Shown here one piece after another: positions 14,627-22,752 of a stretch of 22,995 nt of DNA; within the stretch, counting starts at the first letter, position 1, and every line of letters starts with the position of its first letter. The translations under genes and the position numbers were made by a program. Below the pieces are notes generated by a model. The model ran no database searches. It was not told where the DNA came from and saw only the letters and a list, made by a program, of their open reading frames with translations. Source of the stretch: Caldipriscus sp964426895 (lineage in GTDB: Bacteria; Hydrothermota; Hydrothermia; LBFQ01); NCBI GenBank assembly GCA_964426895.1, contig CAYRSH010000026.1:1-22995 (forward strand), read 5' to 3'.

Positions 14627-15500
14627 GGAGGTTAGGGAAAAATGGGATTATTATGTTGAACTGATAAACACGGCTTTGGATATATTTTTACCCTGCGAGA
14701 AGGAAGAACCCACCGAACTGTATAAGGCGATGAGATATGCCATATTTTCGGGAGGTAAGAGGTTAAGGCCCACCCTATCCTTGGCCACGGCTGAGGCTTT
14801 TGGGGCGGATCTAAAGGTTATACTACCACAGGCGGCGGCCATAGAGATGATACACACATTTACCTTGGTTCACGACGACTTACCGGATATAGATAACGAC
14901 GATTTTAGGAGGGGTAAACCCACCGTACATAAGGTTTTTGGAAACGATATAGCAATATTAACGGGTGATGCTCTGTTTGCCTGCGCTTTTAAAACGGCCC
15001 TTAGGGGTTCATTATCCGATGAAAAAAAGATAAGGATTTTAAAGGAAATAACAAACGCATTGTGCTATAAAGGGGTTATAGAAGGACAGGTTGCGGATAT
15101 AAAATCCACAAAAAGGATATCCACATATGAGGATATGCTCTTTATACACACCCACAAAACGGGAAAGTTAATAGAATGCTCCGTAATGGTTGGCGTAATA
15201 GGTGCGGATGCCCCTATGGAGGCATACGGTTATATGAGGAAATTCGGGCAAAATTTGGGTTTAGCATTTCAAATAAAGGATGACCTTTTGGACGCCTTTG
15301 GGGATGAGGGAAAGGTTGGGAAGAGGTTGAGGAAGGATTACAATAAAGCCTCTGCCGCCGTAATACTCGGTAAGGAGAAGGCCGAAAAGATGATGAGGGA
15401 ATTAATAGATGAGGCAAAGGAAAACCTGAGGAAAGCAGTGGGTGATAAGGGGAAATTCTTGGAAGAACTTGCGGAATTCATAATAACGCGGGAGAAATGA
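14610..15500 (+). CDS. ispA: Polyprenyl diphosphate synthase (farnesyl/geranylgeranyl type)
   Basis: A 296-residue trans-prenyltransferase that condenses isopentenyl diphosphate with allylic diphosphates. The first Asp-rich motif is HDDLPDIDNDDFRRGKPT (Asp from residue 89), with the two-residue insertion of bacterial short-chain enzymes, and Phe five residues before it. The second motif is QIKDDLLDAFGDE near 223-235. GGKRLRP near 49-55 binds the diphosphate. Product length, C15 or C20, cannot be fixed by eye. No ATG is available in frame near the N-terminus. The best start is TTG 14610, which overlaps the previous gene by 17 bases. A strong AAGGAGG at 14625-14631 has no in-frame start after it. 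The gene is coupled by ATGA to the phosphohexomutase gene. Confidence 0.88.
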   Translation: MTGLSKEVREKWDYYVELINTALDIFLPCEKEEPTELYKAMRYAIFSGGKRLRPTLSLATAEAFGADLKVILPQAAAIEMIHTFTLVHDDLPDIDNDDFRRGKPTVHKVFGNDIAILTGDALFACAFKTALRGSLSDEKKIRILKEITNALCYKGVIEGQVADIKSTKRISTYEDMLFIHTHKTGKLIECSVMVGVIGADAPMEAYGYMRKFGQNLGLAFQIKDDLLDAFGDEGKVGKRLRKDYNKASAAVILGKEKAEKMMRELIDEAKENLRKAVGDKGKFLEELAEFIITREK

Positions 15501-16759
15501 TAAAACTCAGCGTATCGGGTTTAAGGGGTATTGTAGGAAAGGGTCTAACGCATAAAGAGGTCTTAAATTATTCCTTAGCATACGGCCTCATTCATGAGGG
15601 TGGGAAATTAGCCGTTGGTATGGATACGAGGGAAAGCGGTTTTGCCTTAAAAAGCCTCGTAAAAGGCGCTTTAATGCTTTGTGGAAGCGATGTTTATGAT
15701 TTTGGAATAATACCAACACCTGCGTTTTTAAGGATGATAAAGGTTCTAAACCTTAGCGGTGGAATAATCATAACCGCAAGCCACAACCCACCCCAATGGA
15801 ACGCATTAAAATTCGCTTTTGGGGATAGATTGAGCAGGAATTCCGAGGTTGAGAAGGTTAAAGACAATTTGGGGAAAGAACCCAAATACACCGCATTCGG
15901 GAAGGAATACAGAGTTGAGGCTTTGAACATATACCTTACAAACTTTCCGAAATTTGACCTAAGCGGGTTAAAAGTCATTTTGGACTTTCAAAACGGGGCA
16001 ACATCGGGATGGGTTGATAGGGTTTTTGAATATCTCGGCGCTGAGATATTTACGATAAGGGGGAGTGGGAAATTACCGGAAGACCCGGAACCTAAAAGGG
16101 AAAAGTTTGCCGTAATGGATGAACTTTTAAGGGAAGGATATGCGGATGTGGGATTTGGGTTTGATCCGGATGGGGATAGGGTTATATGCGGTTTAAAGGG
16201 ATTGGGTATGCTTTCCGAGGAACAAACCACGGCCCTGGCCCTATACTCGGCGGCAAAAACTTTTAATATTCCTAAAAAAGCCGTTTTAAACCTATCAACA
16301 TCAATTTTATCGGAAAGGGTTTTGGCGGATTTGGGGTATGAGGTTTTGAGGTGGAAGGTTGGGGAGCCCAATATTATTGAATATATGGAAAACATAGGCG
16401 CAAGATTGGGGGGTGAGGGGAATGGTGGTTTGATATATTACGATTTCTCAAAGGGTAGGGATGGGATATTGGCATCGGTTTTAATAGGGAAGTTGGTAAA
16501 AGAAGGGGATATTCCCGACCTTGTTCTAAGAAACCCTTACGATATGGTAAAGTTAAAGTTTTCGGGGAAAATTGAAGATATTCTTGAAAGACTAAAAGGT
16601 CTGGTAGACGGTTGGGATTTTGTGGGAATTGACGGTTATTATTTTAGAAACGGTAATAATTGGGTTCATATAAGGCCATCAAACACCGAACCCGTTGTAA
16701 GGGTTATCGTTGAAGGGGATGAATGGTTTGTAAAGAATGCCCTAAAAATTTTACAATAA
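15497..16759 (+). CDS. Alpha-D-phosphohexomutase (phosphoglucosamine/phosphomannomutase family)
   Basis: A 420-residue mutase that moves phosphate between C1 and C6 of hexoses or hexosamines for cell-envelope sugar synthesis. All four family motifs are present: the phosphoserine loop TASHNPPQWNALKF (Ser 95), the metal loop DPDGDR (223-228), the sugar-binding loop GGEGNGGLI (305-313) and the phosphate-binding loop RPSNTEPVVRV (393-403). GEGNGG and the short length (around 420-450) fit GlmM/archaeal-type phosphoglucosamine or phosphomannomutases, but the sugar specificity is not certain. The N-terminus opens directly with VSGLRGIVGKGL as in the family. It starts in an ATGA overlap with the polyprenyl synthase and is the last gene of its operon. 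Together with that gene it could serve glycan/lipid-carrier synthesis. Confidence 0.9.
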   Translation: MIKLSVSGLRGIVGKGLTHKEVLNYSLAYGLIHEGGKLAVGMDTRESGFALKSLVKGALMLCGSDVYDFGIIPTPAFLRMIKVLNLSGGIIITASHNPPQWNALKFAFGDRLSRNSEVEKVKDNLGKEPKYTAFGKEYRVEALNIYLTNFPKFDLSGLKVILDFQNGATSGWVDRVFEYLGAEIFTIRGSGKLPEDPEPKREKFAVMDELLREGYADVGFGFDPDGDRVICGLKGLGMLSEEQTTALALYSAAKTFNIPKKAVLNLSTSILSERVLADLGYEVLRWKVGEPNIIEYMENIGARLGGEGNGGLIYYDFSKGRDGILASVLIGKLVKEGDIPDLVLRNPYDMVKLKFSGKIEDILERLKGLVDGWDFVGIDGYYFRNGNNWVHIRPSNTEPVVRVIVEGDEWFVKNALKILQ

Positions 16760-16782
16760 GATTTTCTTGTAAATTTGTCAGC

Positions 16783-16812
16783 TTGATTTTAAAAACATCG
16801 CACCTTTAAAAT
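16783..16812 (+). promoter_or_regulatory. Promoter TTGATT-18-TAAAAT before the secreted-protein gene
   Basis: TTGATT at 16783-16788 and TAAAAT at 16807-16812 are separated by 18 bases, the best -35/-10 pair in the window. ATG 16820 lies 7 bases after the -10 box, so the transcript would again be leaderless. The rest of the short 16760-16819 gap shows no terminator for the preceding operon. Confidence 0.55.
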
Positions 16813-17575
16813 TGTGGTTATGATGAAGAGGCTTGTAGTTTCATTCATACTGCCGTTTGTGCCTTTGTTTGGGGAGAGTCCCGTAGGAATGTGTGGGGAA
16901 AAAACCCCTTTTACCCCTATGGATGTTTCACCTATGGCAACCCCGCTTTTCCAACTTTATAGGGAAGTTGTAAATGGCGATTTCGTTGCGGGTGGATGCG
17001 CCCTTAGTTCCGGAGGCTCATGTTCTATAACGATAAGCGGAATTCCCGCGGGTTCATCAGTTGTTAAGGCTTACCTGTTTTGGGCCGCACAGGGTTCCGT
17101 TACATCCGGAGTTTTCAACGGAACGCCCATAACGGGAACATTAGCCGGAAACGATTGCTCAAGTTGTTGGTTAGGAAATCCCACGAATGTATATTACGCG
17201 GATGTAACGCCATATGTATCCGGTAACGGTACATACAACCTCTCGGGTTTTGGGTCTATAACCTGTGGGGGCCCGGGGTCGGAAGGTACGGTTCTCATCG
17301 TGGTTTATTGCAACGGTGCGGAAACTAAAAGAACTATAACCGTATATACGGGTGCTTGGGAGTGGGTTTGCTCGGGAAATTACACATGGACACATACCGG
17401 TTTCACCGCCACAAATCCCGTAACATCGGCTAAGTATTTGGTTGCGTTTGGAAATGGACAAATTTGGGGAAGTGGTGCGGAATATGTATATCTTAACGGA
17501 AACCTAATAACCAACACCATAAACGGTTTAACCGGTCCGGGCTCTGGTCCCTGTGGAAACGGTTCCCTTTGAGAT

Positions 17576-17606
17576 GTATTCCAAGGAAACGCGACGAGTT
17601 GGATAC
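17576..17606 (+). other. Bulged hairpin just downstream of the in-frame TGA
   Basis: GTATTCCAA (17576-17584) pairs with TTGGATAC (17599-17606), giving eight base pairs with one unpaired T (17580) and a 14-base loop beginning GG. It starts three bases after the TGA. Bacterial selenocysteine-insertion elements are hairpins of this general kind (bulged U, G at the loop start). The stem is short and could be chance, and no selenocysteine genes are in the window. Confidence 0.3.
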
Positions 17607-17901
17607 CCGGAGGGGCAACGAGTGCAACTTTCTCCTTTAATAACTCGGCCGCTTTTGATTGTTGGCATATTACTGTGAGCGTTTTATCTGTCTCCTCAAC
17701 AGATGCCATAACATATACCTGCGTTGCGGGTTATGAGGAGCCGGTTATCGTTGATGAAAACAAAGGCGTATATTACGAAGGGGATATGACGGTTTATAAT
17801 ATAAGTGGCTCCGTAATTTATAAGGGTAAGGGGTTTGTAAAATTGCCCAAGGGGGTTTATTTCATAAGGTATAAGGATAGGGTTAAGGAGGTGTTAATCC
17901 G

Positions 17902-17905
17902 TTAA
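17902..17905. other. Convergent stop overlap at TTAA
   Basis: The palindrome TTAA gives TAA to the plus-strand secreted-protein gene (17903-17905) and TAA to priA on the minus strand (17904-17902). There is no intergenic base and no stem-loop/T-tract terminator. Confidence 0.9.
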
Positions 17906-20013
17906 ACCACAGACAAGGGGTCCATATTGAATATTCGCTTACCCCGTAGTTTTAGGTTATCCAATGTTTGGAACAACCGACCGATTTTCCTGTAATCTTC
18001 GCTTATCAAAACCAACCTTATACGGTATTTCCCGTATAACTTTGAAATCGGAGGGGGTGAAGGGCCCCAAACCTTTACATCCCCTTTATAGTTTTCCACA
18101 AAATCTTTTAAGACTTTAAAGTTTAAATCGTTGTTTTCTTCTGAGGATGTTCTAACCTCAAAGAAGGCCATCCTTGTGAAAGGGGGAAAGCCGAGCCTTT
18201 TCCTGTCATTGTATAACATCTCATAAACCTCATCAAAATTCCCTTTAATCAAAGCCTTAAAAACCCTATGCGTTGGGTTGTATGTTTGTATTAGTGTTAA
18301 ACCCCCTTTCCTTATCCTACCCGAAACCTGGGATAAATACTGCAAAGCCCTTTCTTCCGCACGGAAGTCGTTCCCCCTATACAAAAACTCATCGGCGTTT
18401 AAAACCCCAACAAAACCAACATTTTCAAAATCCAAACCCTTTATAACCATTTTCGTACCCACCAAAACCCTTATCTTCCCCTCACCAAATTCCTTTAAAA
18501 CCTTTAAGGTCTCACGCCTTTTCCTAATAACATCCGAATCCATTCTAAAAACTTCAACCTTTAACATTTCCCTTAAATACCCCTCTACCCTCTGCGTCCC
18601 AAACCCAACACCCCTTAAATTCGTTCCCCCACAGTATTCGCATGTTAAAGGTATCTCCTGAGAAAACCCGCAGATATGACATTTTAGGTACTCTCCCCTT
18701 TGCCCTTTGTGAAGGGCTAAGACAACATCGCAGTTTTCACACTTTACGGGGTTTCCGCAATCACCACAGAAAAAATAGGGCAAATATCCCCTGCGGTTTA
18801 TGTATATTATTGCGTTTTTCCCATTTTCCAATGTGGAATTTAATTCTTCCAAAAACCTCTCGGAAAACACCCCGTTTATCAACTTTTCTTTTCTCAAATC
18901 CACGATTTCTATTTTGGGGTTTTCGTATTCATAAATCCTCTTGGTTAAAACCAATTGCTTGTATTTCCCCATTTTCACATTGTGGAAACTTTCCAAAGAG
19001 GGCGTGGCACTCCCAAGGATAACGGGAATTCTTAGGATTTTAGCCCTATAAACCCCCAAGTCCCTCGCGTTAAAAAACGGTACCCTTTCCTCTTCCTTAA
19101 AACTCTCATCAAATTCCTCATCAACAACGATTATTCCCAAGTCTTTAAAGGGTAAAAAAACCGCACTCCTCGTTCCCATAACAACACTTATATTACCGTC
19201 AAGGACCCCTTTCCATACGCTCAACCTATAACCCTCCGGCATACCGCTATGGTATAGGGCAAATCTATTACCGAAGGCGTTTTGAAAAACCTTCGCAAGG
19301 TGATAGGATAAAAATATTTCCGGAACCAAGATCAATACGCTTTTGCCGGAATTCACAACCCTCTCGGCGGATTTTAAATATACATAGGTCTTTCCGGAAC
19401 CCGTTGGTCCCCATAAGTAGAAAGGGGAGAACCCACCTTTTTCAATTGCGGAAAGAATTGCATTTAAAACCCTCATCTGTTCGGGTGTGGGTGTGGTGGG
19501 TATGTTAAAGTTTCCAAATTCATAAATCTTAGGGGGTTTAAAATTGGGGAATTTGAAGTTTTCAACGCGTTTAACCAAACCCATCCTCTCCCATTTTTTG
19601 AGGTGATAGGTCAAATCCTTACCGAATTTTTTCTTAATTGATAACTTAGTCCTCGGCTTTTTAATGTAATCCCAAAGTTCCAACATTTTTGTTTTTGGGG
19701 GTTTATCCCCCACCCTGATGTAATACACCCTTGTAGCCTTATGAAAGGCACCGGGAAGTATTAGGTTTATGAAAAGGTTTAAGGGGTTATGGTAGTATTC
19801 GGATGAGAACTCTACCAATTTTAAAACATCCTCGGGAAGCGTTATGCGTAGGTTTTCCGCCCTTTTTAAACCTTTTGTACTACCACTTTCATCAACCGAC
19901 CACACAACACCTATGTTTGTATTGTTTTTTACATTAACCCTTACAACATCCCCCACCCTTCCCATCCCCTTATACGAGAACAAACCCGCCTTTGTTAATA
20001 CATTCAGTTTCAA
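17902..20013 (-). CDS. priA: Primosomal protein PriA (replication restart helicase) with altered motifs
   Basis: A 703-residue PriA-family superfamily-2 protein that loads the replicative helicase at stalled forks. Features in order: the N-terminal fork-binding domain, the winged-helix region (about 105-150), Walker A GPTGSGKT at 202-209, GTRSAVFLPF at 280-289, motif II DEEF at 298-301, GSATPS at 334-339, and eight zinc-binding cysteines at 416, 419, 425, 428, 445, 448, 458 and 461. Motif V, GTKMVIKGLDF, begins near 519 and motif VI, QVSGRIRKGG, near 562. In most PriA proteins motif II is DEEH and motif VI is QVAGRAGR. Here the His is Phe and the second Arg of motif VI is Lys with Gly changed to Arg. 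ATPase or helicase activity may be weakened. The start is TTG 20013, overlapping the lon stop (TTGA). The 3' end meets the secreted-protein gene head-on. Confidence 0.92.
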   Translation of the reverse strand: MKLNVLTKAGLFSYKGMGRVGDVVRVNVKNNTNIGVVWSVDESGSTKGLKRAENLRITLPEDVLKLVEFSSEYYHNPLNLFINLILPGAFHKATRVYYIRVGDKPPKTKMLELWDYIKKPRTKLSIKKKFGKDLTYHLKKWERMGLVKRVENFKFPNFKPPKIYEFGNFNIPTTPTPEQMRVLNAILSAIEKGGFSPFYLWGPTGSGKTYVYLKSAERVVNSGKSVLILVPEIFLSYHLAKVFQNAFGNRFALYHSGMPEGYRLSVWKGVLDGNISVVMGTRSAVFLPFKDLGIIVVDEEFDESFKEEERVPFFNARDLGVYRAKILRIPVILGSATPSLESFHNVKMGKYKQLVLTKRIYEYENPKIEIVDLRKEKLINGVFSERFLEELNSTLENGKNAIIYINRRGYLPYFFCGDCGNPVKCENCDVVLALHKGQRGEYLKCHICGFSQEIPLTCEYCGGTNLRGVGFGTQRVEGYLREMLKVEVFRMDSDVIRKRRETLKVLKEFGEGKIRVLVGTKMVIKGLDFENVGFVGVLNADEFLYRGNDFRAEERALQYLSQVSGRIRKGGLTLIQTYNPTHRVFKALIKGNFDEVYEMLYNDRKRLGFPPFTRMAFFEVRTSSEENNDLNFKVLKDFVENYKGDVKVWGPSPPPISKLYGKYRIRLVLISEDYRKIGRLFQTLDNLKLRGKRIFNMDPLSVV

Positions 20014-22367
20014 GACTTTTCCACTTTAACCCCCTCAAACACCTCCTTTAAAACATCCTCAACGGTTTCAACAAATACGAATTCAAGCCTGTTTTTCACC
20101 GTTTGGGGAACATCTTCAAGGTCCTTTTTGTTCCAAGATGGCAGTATAACCTTCTTAATACCCGCCCTGTCGGCCGCCAAAACCTTCTCCTTTATACCAC
20201 CAACGGGCAATATCTTCCCCCTTAATGTTATCTCTCCGGTCATCGCAATGTCTGTGGGTACGGGTATGTTTAAGGCCAAGGAGTAAAGGGCGACAAACAT
20301 GGTTATACCGGCTGATGGGCCATCCTTGGGTATTGCCCCGGAAGGCACATGCAGGTGTATAAACCCCTTATCCCAGAATTCCGGAGAAACGCCGTTTTCA
20401 TAAGAATACTTACGGGCCAATGTTAAAGCCGCTTCCGCGGATTCCCTCATCACCTCACCCAACTTACCCGTGAGTTTAAACCCCTTTTCGCCCGGTACCC
20501 TTATCGCCTCAACAAAGAGAACCGAACCGCCCACGGGAGTCCAAGCCAAACCCGTTGCCACACCCACCTTTGCTTCCCTTTCGGCCAACTCGGGGAAATA
20601 TTCGGGTTTTCCTAAGAATTCCTCAACATTTTCCGGAGTTATAACAAAATCACAACTCGCCCCTTCTTCCGTAATTTTCAGGGCTATCCTCCTAAAAATC
20701 CTGTTGATCTTCCTCTGCAACTCCCTAACACCCGCCTCCCTCGTGTATTCCTCTATTATCCTTGCCAAAGCCTCCTCATTAAATTCAACATTGCAATCCT
20801 TTAAACCGGTTTCCTCCTTTTGTTTGGGTATTATGAAGTTTAGGGCTATTTGGATCTTTTCCTCCAAGACATAACCGGGTATCTCTATAACCTCCATCCT
20901 ATCAAGCAGTGGTGGGGGAATGGTTAATGTTGTATTTGCGGTGGTTATAAAGAAGACCTTTGAGAGGTCAAAGGGGAGGTCCAAATAATGGTCTTTAAAG
21001 GAATGGTTCTGCTCCGGGTCTAAAACTTCAAGTAAAGCGGAAGCGGGGTCTCCCCTCCAATCCGTGCCGAGTTTGTCTATTTCGTCAAGCATCATAACGG
21101 GATTATTACTACCCGCCTCCTTCAAAGCCATTATTATCCTTCCCGGTAATGCGCCTACATATGTCCTCCTATGACCCCTTATCTCCGCTTCATCCCTAAC
21201 ACCCCCAAGGCTCAACCTTACGAACTTTTTATTCAAAGCCCTTGCTATTGACCTACCTAAACTCGTCTTTCCAACGCCCGGAGGACCAACAAAGCAAAGA
21301 ATGGGGGCTTTACCGGTTGGGTTTAACTTTTTTATCGCTATATACTCCAAAATCCTCTCCTTAACCCTTTCAAGGTCATAATGGTCCTCGTCCAAAACCC
21401 TCCTCGCATTGGCTACATCCATATTATCCTCTGTGCTTTCAAGCCACGGGAGGTCTAATATCCATTCCAAATATGTCCTTATAACATGGTATTCTGGGGA
21501 TGCGGATGGAACCCTTTGAAGCCTCCTCAACTCCGTTTCCGCCGACTTTCTAACATAATCGGGTAGGGGTTTCTCCTTTAACCTCCTTTCAAGTTCCGCT
21601 ATTTCGGACTGTTCATCGGATATTCCCAATTCCTTCTGTATTGCTTTTAGTTGTTCCCGTAGGAAGTATTCCCTCTGGGCCTTTTCCATTTCCTCCTGAA
21701 CGCTCTTTTGTATCTTCTGGGATAACTCCTGCAATTCAACCTCACGGGTGGCGTATTTTAAAACCAATTCCAAGCGTTTTTTTACATCCAATGTTTCCAA
21801 AACCTCATATCTCTCTTCCGGTTTAAGGTTTTGTAAAAGCGACGCCGAAACATCCGCTAAAATAGATGGTTTAGGTAGATTTGAAAGAGCGCCAACGGCC
21901 TCTTGGGGTATCTTTTGGTGCTCCGCCAACTTCCTCATGGTTTGGAGTAAGGCTTCTTTTAAGGGTAGGAGTTCATCATCCGGGTAGTCTATTTCATTTA
22001 ATTCTTCAACCTCGGCTATTATGTAAGGCTCAAACTGTACCTGTCTTAAAATCTTTATCCTCTTTACACCGCTTAGGATTATACGGATATTTCCATCGGG
22101 CAACCTGTTCATCCTCATAAGGACGGATGCCGTTCCTACGGGATATAGATCCTCTATACCTTGGACATCTTTTTCCGGGTCTTTTTGCATAAAGGCGCCT
22201 ATGATTTTTGGCTCGGTGGGCGTGGAAAGTACGGAATTTACAAGCCTTTTAGACCTTTCAACCCCAACCAAAACGGGAACCGTTGAAAAGGGGAATATAA
22301 CTCCCCCCTTAACGGGTAAAATTGGCAATTCCCTCGGTATATCAATTTGCTCAAAAGGCATTTGCAT
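20010..22367 (-). CDS. lon: ATP-dependent protease Lon
   Basis: A 785-residue LonA-type protease that unfolds and degrades damaged and regulatory proteins in the cytoplasm. It has the N-terminal substrate domain (ELPILPVKGGVIFPFSTVPV, from residue 13), a coiled-coil region (about 205-285) and the AAA+ domain with Walker A GPPGVGKTS at 361-369 and Walker B VMMLDEIDKLG near 421-431. The protease domain follows, with catalytic Ser in PKDGPSAGITM near 683 and catalytic Lys in GGIKEKVLAADRAG near 726. Length and motifs are normal. ATG 22367 follows a good Shine-Dalgarno region (GAGGTGAGGT) in the 3' end of the heat-shock gene. A second ATG six bases on is possible. It is flanked by hsp20 upstream and priA overlapping downstream. 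Confidence 0.96.
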   Translation of the reverse strand: MQMPFEQIDIPRELPILPVKGGVIFPFSTVPVLVGVERSKRLVNSVLSTPTEPKIIGAFMQKDPEKDVQGIEDLYPVGTASVLMRMNRLPDGNIRIILSGVKRIKILRQVQFEPYIIAEVEELNEIDYPDDELLPLKEALLQTMRKLAEHQKIPQEAVGALSNLPKPSILADVSASLLQNLKPEERYEVLETLDVKKRLELVLKYATREVELQELSQKIQKSVQEEMEKAQREYFLREQLKAIQKELGISDEQSEIAELERRLKEKPLPDYVRKSAETELRRLQRVPSASPEYHVIRTYLEWILDLPWLESTEDNMDVANARRVLDEDHYDLERVKERILEYIAIKKLNPTGKAPILCFVGPPGVGKTSLGRSIARALNKKFVRLSLGGVRDEAEIRGHRRTYVGALPGRIIMALKEAGSNNPVMMLDEIDKLGTDWRGDPASALLEVLDPEQNHSFKDHYLDLPFDLSKVFFITTANTTLTIPPPLLDRMEVIEIPGYVLEEKIQIALNFIIPKQKEETGLKDCNVEFNEEALARIIEEYTREAGVRELQRKINRIFRRIALKITEEGASCDFVITPENVEEFLGKPEYFPELAEREAKVGVATGLAWTPVGGSVLFVEAIRVPGEKGFKLTGKLGEVMRESAEAALTLARKYSYENGVSPEFWDKGFIHLHVPSGAIPKDGPSAGITMFVALYSLALNIPVPTDIAMTGEITLRGKILPVGGIKEKVLAADRAGIKKVILPSWNKKDLEDVPQTVKNRLEFVFVETVEDVLKEVFEGVKVEKS

Positions 22368-22368
22368 T

Positions 22369-22752
22369 TTACCTCACCTCTATTTGTATTGTCCTTTTCT
22401 TCTTAGGTATTCTGATTTCCAAAAGCCCGTTTTCGTATTTACTCGTTATTCCATCCACATCTATATCCGCGTTTAAATACAACCTCCTTTCAAAAGGTCC
22501 GAAGTATATTTCCGCTATGTGGTAAATCCTATTCTCAGGGCCTTCCGGTTCCGGTCTTTTACCGGAAATTATCAATGTTCCGTTATCGTATAAAACCTTT
22601 AAAGAGTTTTTATCCGCCCCTCCAACGGCCATATATACCACAAATTCGTCATCCGTTTCGTAGGCGCTTATAGGAGGTTTATAAACCCTATATCCAACCC
22701 TTGATATGTTTCCAAAAAACTCTTCAAACTCTTCAAAAGGGTCCTTAAACAT
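22369..22752 (-). CDS. Small heat-shock protein (Hsp20/alpha-crystallin family)
   Basis: A 127-residue ATP-independent holdase chaperone. The alpha-crystallin domain runs from about residue 28 (PPISAYETDDEFVVYMAVGG) through NGTLIISGKRPEPEG and YFGPFERRLYL to the signature YENGLLEIRIPKKK near 105-118. The C-terminus IQIEVR supplies the I-x-I/V tail that helps assembly of oligomers. The N-terminal arm is short and rich in Phe/Glu. The start ATG overlaps the bL35 stop (TAATG), and its own stop lies just before the lon start, so chaperone and protease are probably expressed together. Confidence 0.9.
   Translation of the reverse strand: MFKDPFEEFEEFFGNISRVGYRVYKPPISAYETDDEFVVYMAVGGADKNSLKVLYDNGTLIISGKRPEPEGPENRIYHIAEIYFGPFERRLYLNADIDVDGITSKYENGLLEIRIPKKKRTIQIEVR

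Larger units (their letters stand above)
16820..17905 (+). pseudogene. Cysteine-rich secreted protein with T9SS-like tail, interrupted by in-frame TGA
   Basis: Read through the TGA at 17570-17572 (codon 251), this is a continuous 361-codon frame with no shift. The first part has a signal peptide (MKRLVVSFILPFVPLFG). A lectin-like or DUF3344-like beta-sandwich follows (GIPAGSSVVKAYLFWAAQG, VFNGTPITG, YYADVTPYVSGNG, GTVLIVVYCNG), with many cysteines likely in disulfides. After the TGA it continues DVFQGNATSWIPGGATSATF and a final tail VYNISGSVIYKGKGF...LPKGVYFIRYKDRVKEVLIR, which has the form of a type A T9SS C-terminal sorting domain. Fold and codon use match on both sides. SL-x-DVF context favours an ancestral Trp (TGG to TGA), but Cys or a recoded residue is not excluded. 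It could be a recent nonsense mutation, a sequence error or readthrough. Without readthrough, a 250-residue protein lacking the sorting tail is made. The alternative GTG start at 16814 is less likely. Confidence 0.7.

Noticed and set aside
16760..16819. Intrinsic terminator after the phosphohexomutase gene
   Set aside because: The only inverted repeat is AAGATTTTCTT, with a 3-base stem, and no T-tract follows a GC-rich stem.
17570..17572. Genome-wide reassignment of TGA to Trp
   Set aside because: TGA ends several intact genes at proper family lengths (nuoM, the MutL-family gene, ispA, lon), often in ATGA overlaps, and Trp is encoded by TGG throughout. A single site cannot support a code change.
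18278..19022. Plus-strand frames of 127 and 126 codons opposite priA
   Set aside because: They are antisense to conserved PriA motifs including the zinc cysteines, with no recognisable domains.
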